Source of the DNA: Acidobacteriota bacterium | GTDB taxonomy: Bacteria > Acidobacteriota > Terriglobia > UBA7540 | Assembly (NCBI GenBank): GCA_902812415.1 | Contig: CADDZJ010000003.1 | Span: 62,001-126,000 of the forward strand | Reading direction: 5' to 3' | DNA: 64,000 nt | Shown here: positions 42,577-51,468 of the stretch, piece after piece | Numbering within the stretch: the stretch's first letter is position 1 | Layout of the letters: the number at the start of each line of letters is the position of its first letter | The notes under the pieces: model-generated | Told to the model about the DNA's origin: nothing | What the model saw: only the letters and a program-made list of their open reading frames with translations | The model's database searches: none | Translations under genes and position numbers: made by a program

Positions 42577-43152
42577 CTATTCGGGGAACGGAAGTTCCAC
42601 GGTGTGATGGAAAGACTCATCTTCAATTTCGATCAAGGCGGGAGTGATTTTTAACACCCGGTAAGTCTTGTCAAACACGTCGCCTTCGTGAACCACATAG
42701 ACCTGCTGCTGGTCGGCAAGATAGGCTTCCATAGGGCCTTGATCCTTCACGCTATAGCCCACGGCCTTGAAGGGGACGGGCGGAGGCGGCGGCGGGCCGG
42801 GCGGCGCAGCGCTCGCGGCTTCCGCGGCTTGCCTTGCGCGAAGCGAGGCTTGAATCTGCTGCGGAGTGGGAGCAAACGAAAAGGGATCGCGGTCGGGAGC
42901 GGTCAGCGGCGTCGATTCCAGGGCCTGGTAAGCAACCAGATTCAGCGCGGGGCTTTCCGGCAAAGCTTGCGTCGCGGGCGTTCGAGGAATCACGCGGACA
43001 CGGCTTGCTTCAGGCCGCGCGGGAGGCGGGGTCTGGTCTGCGGCTACGGCGTCCACCGCGCGCATCCGAAAAGCCAGCCGCAGGAAGAGCGCTACGCAAA
43101 CCACGCCGAGAAGGATGGTAACGGCTGTTTCAAGGCGCTTCTTCTGTTTCAT
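42577..43152 (-). CDS. pilP: PilP-like/GspC-like inner-membrane linker protein
   Basis: A 191-residue protein with one N-terminal membrane helix (AVTILLGVVCVALFLRLAF), a long Pro/Ala-rich periplasmic linker (about 40-120) and a C-terminal beta domain (AVGYSVKDQGPMEAYLADQQ, VVHEGDVFDKTYRVLKITPA). This resembles PilP and the homology region of GspC, which connect the inner-membrane platform to the secretin. It follows PilO with a 4-base overlap. No lipobox is seen, unlike many PilP proteins. Confidence 0.72.
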   Translation of the reverse strand: MKQKKRLETAVTILLGVVCVALFLRLAFRMRAVDAVAADQTPPPARPEASRVRVIPRTPATQALPESPALNLVAYQALESTPLTAPDRDPFSFAPTPQQIQASLRARQAAEAASAAPPGPPPPPPVPFKAVGYSVKDQGPMEAYLADQQQVYVVHEGDVFDKTYRVLKITPALIEIEDESFHHTVELPFPE

Positions 43153-43697
43153 GGCATCAGATAAAGATCGGCGCGCAGTTCCAAACCGAGGTCGTTATTT
43201 GCCGTGGAGGTAAACTTGAAGCTGCGCACCACGATGAAATCGCTCGCCGTCTCAAGCTGGTGAGCAAAGGTGAGCAGCCCCGCAAACGGCCCCTCCACGC
43301 TCACCCGAAGCCCCAGGTGCTCGAAAGGCTCGCCCTTCTCATGTTCCACATTATACGCGATTCCGGAAAGCTGCACACCCGATTCCTGGGTGAGATGCTG
43401 AATCAAAAGCGCCGCCCGGGAAAAACCCTCGCGACGCGGCGGAATGTGTTCGGACAGGAAGGCGCGAAGCTCGCGGTCTTCAACCGGAATGGCTGCATTG
43501 CGCTTTTCAAGCTGAGCCCATCGCGCCTTCTCGCGCAGCCAATCGAGGCGGGTCAGCGTGAACTGCTGCTCGTCGCGAGCCGCCAGATGAGCCAGCGGGC
43601 GCTCGAGGCCGAAATAGGCCGCAAGGTCCAGCCCGATCAGGACCAGGGCGACGATGAGCGTGATTCGAGCCCAATCTCTTCGCTTCCGCGCAGTCAT
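43149..43697 (-). CDS. pilO: PilO-like platform protein
   Basis: A 182-residue bitopic membrane protein: a short cytosolic N-terminus, a transmembrane helix (ITLIVALVLIGLDLAAYFGL), a coiled-coil (LDWLREKARWAQLEKRNAAI) and a ferredoxin-like domain (SVEGPFAGLLTFAHQLETAS). ATG 43697 overlaps the pilN stop region and gives the expected size. It forms the PilN/PilO heterodimer of the inner-membrane alignment complex. Confidence 0.8.
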   Translation of the reverse strand: MTARKRRDWARITLIVALVLIGLDLAAYFGLERPLAHLAARDEQQFTLTRLDWLREKARWAQLEKRNAAIPVEDRELRAFLSEHIPPRREGFSRAALLIQHLTQESGVQLSGIAYNVEHEKGEPFEHLGLRVSVEGPFAGLLTFAHQLETASDFIVVRSFKFTSTANNDLGLELRADLYLMP

Positions 43698-43698
43698 G

Positions 43699-44301
43699 TT
43701 ACGGCTGCCGCTCCCCCGTTCTCGGATGGGGCCATTCCGCCCCAACGTAGCGCGCGCTGCACGTGAGCGTCACCATGCCCTTGTTGGTTCCGTTCGTGTC
43801 AAACGCCTGATCCGTAACGGTCACCGCGTTAAAATCCGGAGAGCGTTCAAGATTGCGGAGAAACTGATATACCGCCTCGCTTTCGGCGCCTTCCACGCTG
43901 AACTTGACGGTGGGGCCGTCTTGGGTCTGGGTCAGCGACAGGCTGGTGAGCCGCGCCTGGCCGGGCAGAAGCCGGGTGACTTTGGAAGTCAATCCGGAAA
44001 GCGAAACCTTCTTCTGGTCGATCAGCGAATTCAGGAAATTGATCTGCTGATAGAGTCTTACGGTCGGCGCGCCTCGCAAGACTTCCTGCGACTTGGCCTC
44101 GCGGATGCGCAATTCGCTGATCTCAGCCTGATACCTTAGAATCGAGCGATGCACCTTGCGATACTCCTCAAACTGGCGGCCAGTGGCCATCACGATTTGA
44201 ACCAGAAGAGCAGCCGCCAGGACCATCACCACCGGCGCTCCGTAACGGAGCATCCGGCGCAGGCGACTTTCGGGACTGGCCAGATTAATGTCAATCTTCA
44301 T
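43699..44301 (-). CDS. pilN: PilN-like platform protein
   Basis: A 200-residue protein starting MKIDINLASPES, a close match to the conserved PilN N-terminal INL motif that inserts into PilM. A transmembrane helix (GAPVVMVLAAALLVQIVMA) and a coiled-coil (YRKVHRSILRYQAEISELRI) follow, then a ferredoxin-like C-terminal domain. The first 4 bases overlap the end of pilM. Confidence 0.86.
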   Translation of the reverse strand: MKIDINLASPESRLRRMLRYGAPVVMVLAAALLVQIVMATGRQFEEYRKVHRSILRYQAEISELRIREAKSQEVLRGAPTVRLYQQINFLNSLIDQKKVSLSGLTSKVTRLLPGQARLTSLSLTQTQDGPTVKFSVEGAESEAVYQFLRNLERSPDFNAVTVTDQAFDTNGTNKGMVTLTCSARYVGAEWPHPRTGERQP

Positions 44302-45272
44302 GAAAGTTTTCCGCAGTTTGCAAGCAGACCCGCCAGCGGAGCGCCAAACGCGGCGAAAAGCGGGCGCTCCTCCGCGCTGAGGGGTTGTTCGAGATTCGCG
44401 CCGCAGGGGAGATTCTCAACCGGCAGACCAAGAGCTTCGGATAGAGCCGGATTGAGTCGATCGCCGGCCGCCGGGCGAGCGCAACACCACGCCCGCGCAA
44501 TCTCCACGCCCATGCGGTCGCGGGCGCTGGCCGCCGCGCGCGCCGCTTCAGAAACGATCTCCGCCGTCTGATCCCCTTCCGGCCAGGCCAGCCGCCGGCT
44601 TCGCCAGAACCGCAACCGCTCGCCTTCCACCACCGCATGAGTGACGTATCCCGAGCAGACATGCGTCAGAAGCTGGCCGCCGGCTTCCGCCTCCGAAAGC
44701 AGCGGCAGCAATGCCATGGTGGTCGGAAGGATCAAAAAAGCCCTGCCGCGGAATGGCTCAAGCAGGCTCTCGTACTCCGCGAGCACCGCCTGATTCACGG
44801 CCACAACAAGCAGTTCAATGCGGCTGGGTTCCTGATGGATAATTTGATAAGAAAGATGCGCTTCCTCAGCCGGAAATCCCAGGCTATCCTTGATCTTCCA
44901 ACGGATTAGAGCCTCTAACTCCTTCGCTTTTGCGGGCAATGCCTCAAAGTTCAGCACACTGACCCGAACCACGACATCCGGAATTAAGAGACCGTATCTC
45001 CCCCCTCCGTTGCCTACCGCTTTTGAAATTTTTCCGAGCGCCTGACTCAATCCCTCCGGCTGTTTGACGTTCGATTGCGCAGGCGAGGGATCGAGGATGC
45101 CCGGGTCGAGGCCCGCCACCGCCATGCGACGCAGCGCGGGAGACGCGCCGCCTCCCCACCGCGCTCCGACGACAAACTCAGACTCGATCTCGATGAGGCC
45201 AGCCGGCAGGCTGCGCCGCGATTCGCGCGCGATGAATGCCGGCAGCTTTTGTTTTGAGTCTTTCGGATCCAT
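44298..45272 (-). CDS. pilM: PilM-like actin-fold platform protein
   Basis: A 324-residue cytoplasmic protein with PilM/GspL-type features: a segment near residues 93-150 (GLLIPDVVVRVSVLNFEALP, then ELEALIRWKIKDSLGFPAEE) and later pieces of the actin-like fold. The nucleotide-binding loops are poorly conserved, so ATP binding is uncertain. It is first of the pilM-N-O-P run and separated from gspE by a family B repeat of about 140 bases. Confidence 0.8.
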   Translation of the reverse strand: MDPKDSKQKLPAFIARESRRSLPAGLIEIESEFVVGARWGGGASPALRRMAVAGLDPGILDPSPAQSNVKQPEGLSQALGKISKAVGNGGGRYGLLIPDVVVRVSVLNFEALPAKAKELEALIRWKIKDSLGFPAEEAHLSYQIIHQEPSRIELLVVAVNQAVLAEYESLLEPFRGRAFLILPTTMALLPLLSEAEAGGQLLTHVCSGYVTHAVVEGERLRFWRSRRLAWPEGDQTAEIVSEAARAAASARDRMGVEIARAWCCARPAAGDRLNPALSEALGLPVENLPCGANLEQPLSAEERPLFAAFGAPLAGLLANCGKLS

Positions 45273-45313
45273 AATGGGGCGCTTTTAGGCCGAAGATGCG
45301 GTCTCACGGGAAC

Positions 45314-45397
45314 TGCAAATTATAAAGTGACAACATTATTCTTTGGCGGCGCTGTCCCAGCGCCGAAAAACCGCCGGTGAGGACACCAGCGCTACAG
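45314..45397. repeat. Family B palindromic repeat, copy 3 (truncated right end)
   Basis: TGCAAATTATAAAGTGACAAC at the left, then GGCGGCGCTGTCCCAGCGCC and GAGGACACCAGCGCTACAG. The right terminal arm is missing. It fills the gap between pilM and gspE. Confidence 0.7.
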
Positions 45398-45412
45398 CCG
45401 AGCACGGCGCGC

Positions 45413-47023
45413 CTATTCGACAAACGTCACCTTATTAATCTCGCGCAGCGTCGTCACGCCTTCGCGGACTTTCTCGAGCGCTGATTCGCGCAAGGTCACC
45501 ATGCCCTCGCGTCGCGCCGCGCGGCGCAGTTCCGAAGTGGATTTCCGCTCGAGGATCAGCTCGCGGATGGTGTCCGTCAGGGCCATCAGTTCCCCGATCG
45601 CCGTGCGCCCGCGGAAGCCCGTCTGGTTGCAAAGGGGGCAGCCTGCGCCTTCATACATCACCACGCCGCGCCAGGCTTCGAAATCCAGGCCCGATTCCTC
45701 ATAAAGCTCCAGGGGAACCTCCACCGGCCGTTTGCAGGCTTCGCAGATCATCCGCACCAGGCGCTGCGCCAGAATGCAATTGAGCGCCGAAACAAAATGG
45801 TAGGAGTCCACGCCCATGTTCAGAAAGCGGCTCAGAACGTCCACCACGTTGTTGGCGTGGACGGTGGTGAAAACCAGGTGGCCGGTCAGCGCGGACTGGA
45901 TGGCGATCTGGGCTGTCTCATTGTCTCGAATCTCGCCCACCATGATCTTGTCAGGATCATGCCGCAAAATCGACCGCAGCCCGCGGGCAAACGTCAGCCC
46001 CTTCTTCTCATTCACCGGCACCTGCGTGATGCCGCGAATCTGGTATTCCACGGGATCTTCGATGGTGATGATCTTGTCTTCGTCGCTCTTGATTTCCGAG
46101 ATGGCCGCGTAAAGCGTGGTGGTTTTGCCGCTGCCGGTCGGCCCGGTGACCAGCACCATGCCATAAGGCTCGCGGATGAACCGACGCAGGCGCTTGAGTT
46201 CCCGATCATGAAAGCCCAGAACGTCCAGCCGCAACTGGCGGAACTTCTCACTGAGCGATTCCTTATCCAGGATGCGGAGCACCGCATCCTCCCCATTAAT
46301 CGACGGCATGATGGACACCCGGAAATCAATCGAGCGGCCTTTGTAGAAAACTCGGAAGCGGCCATCCTGCGGCACGCGCCGTTCAGCGATGTCAAGCTCC
46401 GCCATCACTTTGATGCGCGTGATCAGGTTGGACTGATACTCCTGCGCGAGAGGCGTCATCGCCTCCTGCAATACGCCATCGATCCGGTTTTTCACCACCA
46501 CGGCGTTGTCATGGCATTCAATATGAATGTCGCTGGCGCGGCGTTCCAATCCGGCAAAGATGATGGAATCCACCAGACGGATCATCGGATTGACGTCACG
46601 CCCTTCGACCAGATGTTCCAGGGATAAGACGGCTTCCTCATCCTGCTCCGCCCCGGCGGTGGTGACGCGAAAATCTTCCGTGGCCTGATCCAGCACCCGC
46701 CGTGAAGGTTCCGTCATCTTCAGCAGATCACGCAACTGGTTCGCCGCCGCTACGCGGATGGTCAGGCGGCGGTTCAGCTTCAATTCCAGCTCCTCAAACC
46801 GGTCGAGCGCGGCAGGGTCAGCGACGGCAATGGCCAGGGAATGGTCGTGCGCCTCCAGAGGGAAGAACTCGTATTTCACCATCAGGTCGAGCGGAATCGA
46901 TTGCAGCAACGCCTGATCAGCCTCAAAGCCGCGCAGGTCCACAAACTCAAAGTGGTAGCGCGATGCAAGTTCCCGGGCTCGGTCCAGTTCAGTCTGGCTT
47001 TGTAATTGGACTTCCTCAGCCAT
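45413..47023 (-). CDS. gspE: GspE/PilB-type secretion or pilus-extension ATPase
   Basis: A 536-residue hexameric ATPase. Walker A is GPTGSGKTT (294-302), the Asp box is ASDIHIE (about 163-169), Walker B lies in IMVGEIRDNETAQIA and the His box in HLVFTTVHANNVVD. A tetra-Cys zinc motif (CEAC...CPLCNQ) near 425-465 marks the GspE/PilB extension group rather than PilT. The N-terminal domain is a short T2SSE_N module. No PilT-type retraction ATPase is encoded in the window. A GGAGGTG-like site precedes the ATG. Confidence 0.93.
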   Translation of the reverse strand: MAEEVQLQSQTELDRARELASRYHFEFVDLRGFEADQALLQSIPLDLMVKYEFFPLEAHDHSLAIAVADPAALDRFEELELKLNRRLTIRVAAANQLRDLLKMTEPSRRVLDQATEDFRVTTAGAEQDEEAVLSLEHLVEGRDVNPMIRLVDSIIFAGLERRASDIHIECHDNAVVVKNRIDGVLQEAMTPLAQEYQSNLITRIKVMAELDIAERRVPQDGRFRVFYKGRSIDFRVSIMPSINGEDAVLRILDKESLSEKFRQLRLDVLGFHDRELKRLRRFIREPYGMVLVTGPTGSGKTTTLYAAISEIKSDEDKIITIEDPVEYQIRGITQVPVNEKKGLTFARGLRSILRHDPDKIMVGEIRDNETAQIAIQSALTGHLVFTTVHANNVVDVLSRFLNMGVDSYHFVSALNCILAQRLVRMICEACKRPVEVPLELYEESGLDFEAWRGVVMYEGAGCPLCNQTGFRGRTAIGELMALTDTIRELILERKSTSELRRAARREGMVTLRESALEKVREGVTTLREINKVTFVE

Positions 47024-47202
47024 TCTTCACCTCCGAAAGCATCAGACCTGCGCCATTTTTAGTCGTCTGTCACTAACGTTTCTGGACAATGTGTGGTCAA
47101 GGCCAGGATGGCCATGCCACCATCGTGGCACGGGCGTCCCGCTCGCGGGTCCGGTCCAGGTGTTGATGGGACATACGACTTGACGCATATTCATCTGCCG
47201 CG

Positions 47203-48405
47203 CTAAGCCACCTGTGAGTAAAGCGAGAACAGCGGCAGATAGAACGCAATCAAAATAAAAGCCACCACCACCGCGACGGCGGCGATCATGAGCGGATCGA
47301 CCAGCGCCACCAGCGCCGCAAGATCGATGTTTACATCCTCTTCGTAAAATTCGGCGACGCTGTCGAGCATGGCCGCCAGGGCGCCCGTGGTCTCGCCCAC
47401 CTCGACCATATCCAGGGCGGTTGAGGGGAAAAGCCCGCTCGCCTGGAGGCTCGAGAACAACGAGTGGCCGCCCGTCACTTCCTTGGCGGCGTTACCGATG
47501 GCCCTGGCAATCAAGGGGCTGGTGATGGAAGCCTGTGTCGTTTCCAGCGCTTCGACAATCGGCACCCCTCCTTGCAGCAACGTCCCGAGCGAGCGCGCAA
47601 ACTCGCCGACGGAAAACTTCAGCAGAAGAGGCCCAACGCCGGGCAAGCCAAACTTCAGGCGATCCCATGCCAGGCGCACGCGCGGAGATTTCCATGCCGC
47701 ACGGAGCGCGAACGCTAAAAGAATAACCGCGATGAAGATTTCCAGCGCCGAATGACGCGCGCCCAGCGCAAAGGCGATGGTCATCTGCGTGATCTGCGGC
47801 AACTGAATGTTCAGATCACGGTAAAGCATGGCGAAATTGGGCACAATGAAGCTGACCACGAAGCTCACCAGAACGCACAGGAAGAAAACCAAAAAGGCAG
47901 GGTAAATGAGAGCCGCCAGAATCTTTTTGCGAAAACCGCGGCTGATTTTCTGATAGGAAAGATATTGGGCGAGCACCTTGTCCAGGCTGCCGCTGCGCTC
48001 GCCGGCGCGGATCGTAGCCGCATAGAGCTTGGGAAAGCGGCCGGTCGCCTCAAAAGCGTCCGAGAGCAACGCCCCGGAACGCACCGAGTCTCGCACTTTT
48101 TCAAGCGCCGCTCGCATTTCCTGGCTGCGGGCCTGGCGCGCCAGCAATTCCAGGGATTTCTGAAGCGGCAACCCGGATCGGGAAAGGGTGAGAAACTGCT
48201 GGTTAAAAATCACGAACTCATCCGCGCGAATCTTGCGCCGACTCAGGAAGGCCAGGTTGGCGTGCAGCCAATCCTTAGACCGCACCGAGAAGATGTAGTA
48301 GCCTTGTGCCGCCAGTCGCTGCCGGACTTCTGTTTCGGATTCCGCCTGCTCGGTCTGGTTCAGCACCTGACCGCCAGCCGTGGCAACTTTACAGATAAAT
48401 TCCAT
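47203..48405 (-). CDS. gspF: GspF/PilC-type inner-membrane platform protein
   Basis: A 400-residue polytopic protein with two GspF domains (about 65-190 and 270-390) and three hydrophobic segments, including AALIYPAFLVFFLCVLVSFV and MIAAVAVVVAFILIAFYLPL. The motifs FNQQFLTLSRSGLPLQKSLE and TTGALAAMLDSVAEFYEEDV are typical. It anchors the assembly ATPase and pseudopilins. About 180 bases separate it from gspE, containing a TGCCAC/GTGGCA palindrome. Confidence 0.92.
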   Translation of the reverse strand: MEFICKVATAGGQVLNQTEQAESETEVRQRLAAQGYYIFSVRSKDWLHANLAFLSRRKIRADEFVIFNQQFLTLSRSGLPLQKSLELLARQARSQEMRAALEKVRDSVRSGALLSDAFEATGRFPKLYAATIRAGERSGSLDKVLAQYLSYQKISRGFRKKILAALIYPAFLVFFLCVLVSFVVSFIVPNFAMLYRDLNIQLPQITQMTIAFALGARHSALEIFIAVILLAFALRAAWKSPRVRLAWDRLKFGLPGVGPLLLKFSVGEFARSLGTLLQGGVPIVEALETTQASITSPLIARAIGNAAKEVTGGHSLFSSLQASGLFPSTALDMVEVGETTGALAAMLDSVAEFYEEDVNIDLAALVALVDPLMIAAVAVVVAFILIAFYLPLFSLYSQVA

Positions 48406-48518
48406 AATTCCGAGCCGTGGAAGGACGTTTCAACCTGATTTGTGCGGAGACATTTGTACGATGGATGGATAATGGAACTTCCGTTCCTGCTTTTCTGCCT
48501 TCCGCTTTCCGCTCTTTC

Positions 48519-49028
48519 TTACCAGTCACTATAATGCGTTCCATCCAGCGCGGTGGCGTCCGACCCGCTGTGTACGTCTACAACCCCCGACTGCGCCTGG
48601 TCAGACGAGGTCGGCACATCTTCGATATCCACTTTCCAGGTTTCGCTGGACCCCGTCATCGGGTCCACAGGAATGCCGCCGCGCAGATAACCCGCGTCCA
48701 CCAAATCCTGCAAAGCGGCGGGCGGTTGCTGCTTATCCACGGTGTATTCGTCAATGAGATGGCGCATCGTATAAAGATCATCGCGCAGGACGGCCTCCCG
48801 CGCCCGCCGGATAGCCGTTGTATAGGTGGGAACCGCAAACGAAGCCAGAATCATGATCAACGTCAGCACCACCATCAGTTCAAGCAGGGTAAAGCCGACT
48901 GGGAAGGTCCTCTGTCGGTTGTCCGTAGCTCGTCGTCCATCCTTCGTCCTGCTTCGCACCTGACACCTGACGCCTGACACCCGTTTTCTTAAGGCTATCT
49001 TTGCTTGTCTGGCGTTCATCCTGATCAT
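48519..49028 (-). CDS. GspG-like major pseudopilin (paralogue 2)
   Basis: A 169-residue type II pseudopilin. The prepilin site is PVG/FTLLELMVVLTLIMIL with Glu5 intact. The globular domain has the GspG-type VDAGYLRGGIPVDPMTGSSE loop and ends LDGTHYSDW. The leader as read from ATG 49028 is 45 residues, far longer than usual. About half of it (GVRCQVRSRTKDGRRATDN) is encoded by a low-complexity direct-repeat tract. No better start lies nearer the cleavage site. Confidence 0.85.
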   Translation of the reverse strand: MIRMNARQAKIALRKRVSGVRCQVRSRTKDGRRATDNRQRTFPVGFTLLELMVVLTLIMILASFAVPTYTTAIRRAREAVLRDDLYTMRHLIDEYTVDKQQPPAALQDLVDAGYLRGGIPVDPMTGSSETWKVDIEDVPTSSDQAQSGVVDVHSGSDATALDGTHYSDW

Positions 49029-49037
49029 CCATTCACT

Positions 49038-49511
49038 CTACCAACTCGAATATGGCGTGCCATCCAGGCCCGTGCCGTTACTCTTGGAATACACGTCAAA
49101 GACATTTTCACCGCCCCACGAGGTCGAGTCCGGATCGTCCTGCATCGAGCGCAATCCCCAATCAGCCTGTCCCGTCATCGGATCGACGGGGATTTTACGC
49201 AAAAAGCGATAGCGAAGCTTTGAAGACCCTTTCACCGGGACGCCTTTTACGAGCGTTTCGAGATCGGGCGGGTAGCCAAACGTATCGGGCTGAACCGGAA
49301 TCAGGCCCCGATCTGAGAAATCCTTATAGTGGTCAATGGCCGTTCGGATTTCGCGCAAGTCGCGCCGCAACTCCACTTCTCTCAAATGCTGAGCGTGCAT
49401 TTGCGCGAGCGGCAGAGCCACGCTGGCCAGAAGCGCCATGAGCGCCATGGTCACCACCAGTTCCAGCAGCGTAAAGCCGCGTTCGGCATTTTTCTCAATG
49501 CCTTCTTTCAA
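49038..49511 (-). CDS. GspG-like pseudopilin (paralogue 1)
   Basis: A 157-residue pseudopilin from TTG 49511, which overlaps the secretin stop (TTGA) and has AGGAG seven bases ahead. The leader is then 12 residues (MKEGIEKNAERG), followed by FTLLELVVTMALMALLASVA with Glu5. The globular part has KIPVDPMTGQADWGLRS and ends LDGTPYSSW, the same tail as the downstream paralogue. An ATG at 49592 is in frame but would overlap the secretin by 85 bases. It probably forms the pseudopilus with its paralogue. Confidence 0.86.
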   Translation of the reverse strand: MKEGIEKNAERGFTLLELVVTMALMALLASVALPLAQMHAQHLREVELRRDLREIRTAIDHYKDFSDRGLIPVQPDTFGYPPDLETLVKGVPVKGSSKLRYRFLRKIPVDPMTGQADWGLRSMQDDPDSTSWGGENVFDVYSKSNGTGLDGTPYSSW

Positions 49512-51331
49512 CGCCGGACTCCTTGAGGCTGCTGGCTTGGCGCGACGGGTTTCGAGCCTTCGACCGGTGGAGGCGGAGAGGGCGGATTCCATCGCTGAGC
49601 TTCAAGATCGTCCGGCAGCCGCACGATGCGCGGGTTGAGCATGATCAAAACCTCTTCGTCCCTCACCTCGTAGCTCTGATCGGAAAAGAAGTACTTCAGC
49701 AAAGGAATGTCCGCCAAACCCGGCAATCCCGACACAATGCGATTCGTCTGCGACTGAATCAGCCCTCCGAGCAGGCTCACCTCGCCTTCCTTCAGGCGGA
49801 TGGTGTGTTCCACCGTGCGTTGCGTGAACGTAGGCTCCTCCACACCCCCGATATTCACCGGCGTTCCCACTGATGAAATATCGATCTTGGCTTTCAGAAT
49901 GATGTCGCCATTGGCCGCAACAAAGGGGGTAATATCCAGATTCACGCCTACGTCCTGGTACTGAAACTGCGTATTCGCCAAAAGACCGAAAGCGCTGGTC
50001 CCGCCGCCTAACACACCCGCTGTCGGCACGCCAAAGCTGCCGGTTGCGAAGGGAACGCGCTGGCCAATCCGCAATTTGGCGTCTTCGCCCGCTGTGACAC
50101 GAAGCTGCGGATTCTGCAAGACATGAGTCTGGTTATCAGTCAGCAAAGCGTTGGCGATGACGCCCGGCAAAGCCACGGAGAAATCCCCTGTTGTCAGTTT
50201 GCCCAGCCGGTTCAACTGCAAAGTGGGAGCGGTCGGCGTCGTCTGGCCATTTGAGCCGGTCGTCGAAGAACTGCTGCCGGGCGGGTTAAAGCCAAAAGCC
50301 ATCAGGGTATTGCCGGAAAGAGGCACTGGAGAAAGGCCCAGGTCGCGCAGTCGATCTTTATCCGCTTCGAGCACCGTCACATCGATCAATACTTCCGCCT
50401 TCCCGCGATCGAGACTATGGATCAATTTTTCAGCGGTCGCAACCTTATCCGGCGTTCCGTAAATGATGATCGAGTTCGTTTCCGGATTATCGTAGGCCTT
50501 CTGGATTCCAACCACCTGCTTGACGGCGGTCAGGATCGCGGTGCGGTCCGTGGGCGAGAGCGGGTTCTGGAGATAAACCGTCTTCATAACCTCCAGTTCC
50601 ATTTCCCGGCGGTTCGACGGGCTGTCCGTCACTACCAGAATCGTATTCGGCGTGATCGGCTTCCAGAAGACGCCCGCTTCAACCGCAGCCGCCTGAAGGG
50701 CTTCGCCGATAGTGACGTTGGTCAGGTCAAGGGAGACGGGCCGGGGCTGAAAATTATAATAGAAAACCACATTGATGCCGGCCAGCTTGGCCAGCGTCTC
50801 AAACACGCGGCGGCTATCTGCGGAAATATGGAGGTGAGCGATGGGCTCAGTGGAAAGCGGCTTCAACTCGGCGGCGCCGGCGGTTTCGGTCTGCTGCCCG
50901 CGTTCCATCGCCCTGCGAATCTCATTCTCGCGCCGCCTCTTGGCGGCAGATTCCTGCCATAAAATTCGCTGAAGTTCCTCAGCCGCCGCTTGATTGCTGG
51001 GATCAATGCTGACAGCTTTCTGAAACTCTCCAGCCGCCTCCGAAGGACGATTTTCAGCCAGCAGTTGCTTCCCCTTGGCGTAGTGAGTCAGCGAGGCTTT
51101 CGTGCGGGCTTCGTGCTCGTAGATCAGAAAACGAGGATTATTCGGCTGAATCTGAAGGGCTTTCTGGAAGTTGATGACGGCGGTATCGTAGTCTTTCTGC
51201 TCTTCGGCTTTCCGGCCCTGGCGAAAAGCGACCGTCGCCGGACTGCAACTGACGCAGAGTAAAACGGCTCCCAGCACAACCGCCAGCCATAGCCTTCCGC
51301 CCTGCGCCTTCTGCCCAAACTTGCCTGACAT
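49508..51331 (-). CDS. TPR-secretin fusion, outer-membrane channel
   Basis: A 607-residue protein. The N-terminus is a signal with a possible lipoprotein Cys (LGAVLLCVSCSPA). Residues about 34-120 hold two TPR units (QGRKAEEQKDYDTAVINFQK, then ENRPSEAAGEFQKAVSIDPS). A secretin-type STN domain spans about 165-250 and a secretin N-domain about 260-335. The C-terminal secretin barrel includes VGVNLDITPFVAANGDIILK and EGEVSLLGGLIQSQ. TPR and secretin are usually separate genes (pilotin or MshN-like). Member of the hybrid system with GspE, GspF and PilMNOP. Confidence 0.9.
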   Translation of the reverse strand: MSGKFGQKAQGGRLWLAVVLGAVLLCVSCSPATVAFRQGRKAEEQKDYDTAVINFQKALQIQPNNPRFLIYEHEARTKASLTHYAKGKQLLAENRPSEAAGEFQKAVSIDPSNQAAAEELQRILWQESAAKRRRENEIRRAMERGQQTETAGAAELKPLSTEPIAHLHISADSRRVFETLAKLAGINVVFYYNFQPRPVSLDLTNVTIGEALQAAAVEAGVFWKPITPNTILVVTDSPSNRREMELEVMKTVYLQNPLSPTDRTAILTAVKQVVGIQKAYDNPETNSIIIYGTPDKVATAEKLIHSLDRGKAEVLIDVTVLEADKDRLRDLGLSPVPLSGNTLMAFGFNPPGSSSSTTGSNGQTTPTAPTLQLNRLGKLTTGDFSVALPGVIANALLTDNQTHVLQNPQLRVTAGEDAKLRIGQRVPFATGSFGVPTAGVLGGGTSAFGLLANTQFQYQDVGVNLDITPFVAANGDIILKAKIDISSVGTPVNIGGVEEPTFTQRTVEHTIRLKEGEVSLLGGLIQSQTNRIVSGLPGLADIPLLKYFFSDQSYEVRDEEVLIMLNPRIVRLPDDLEAQRWNPPSPPPPVEGSKPVAPSQQPQGVRR

Positions 51332-51468
51332 AAGCCTTCTGATTATCCCGCATGGCGGTTTGCGAATGCAAGGGTAATCGCGCTCCGCAAGACCTTGGAT
51401 AGGAAGACTATGCCCTTATAAATTCGGATAACAAGCCAGAAGAACAGTTGCAGATGAGGATCGGGCGA

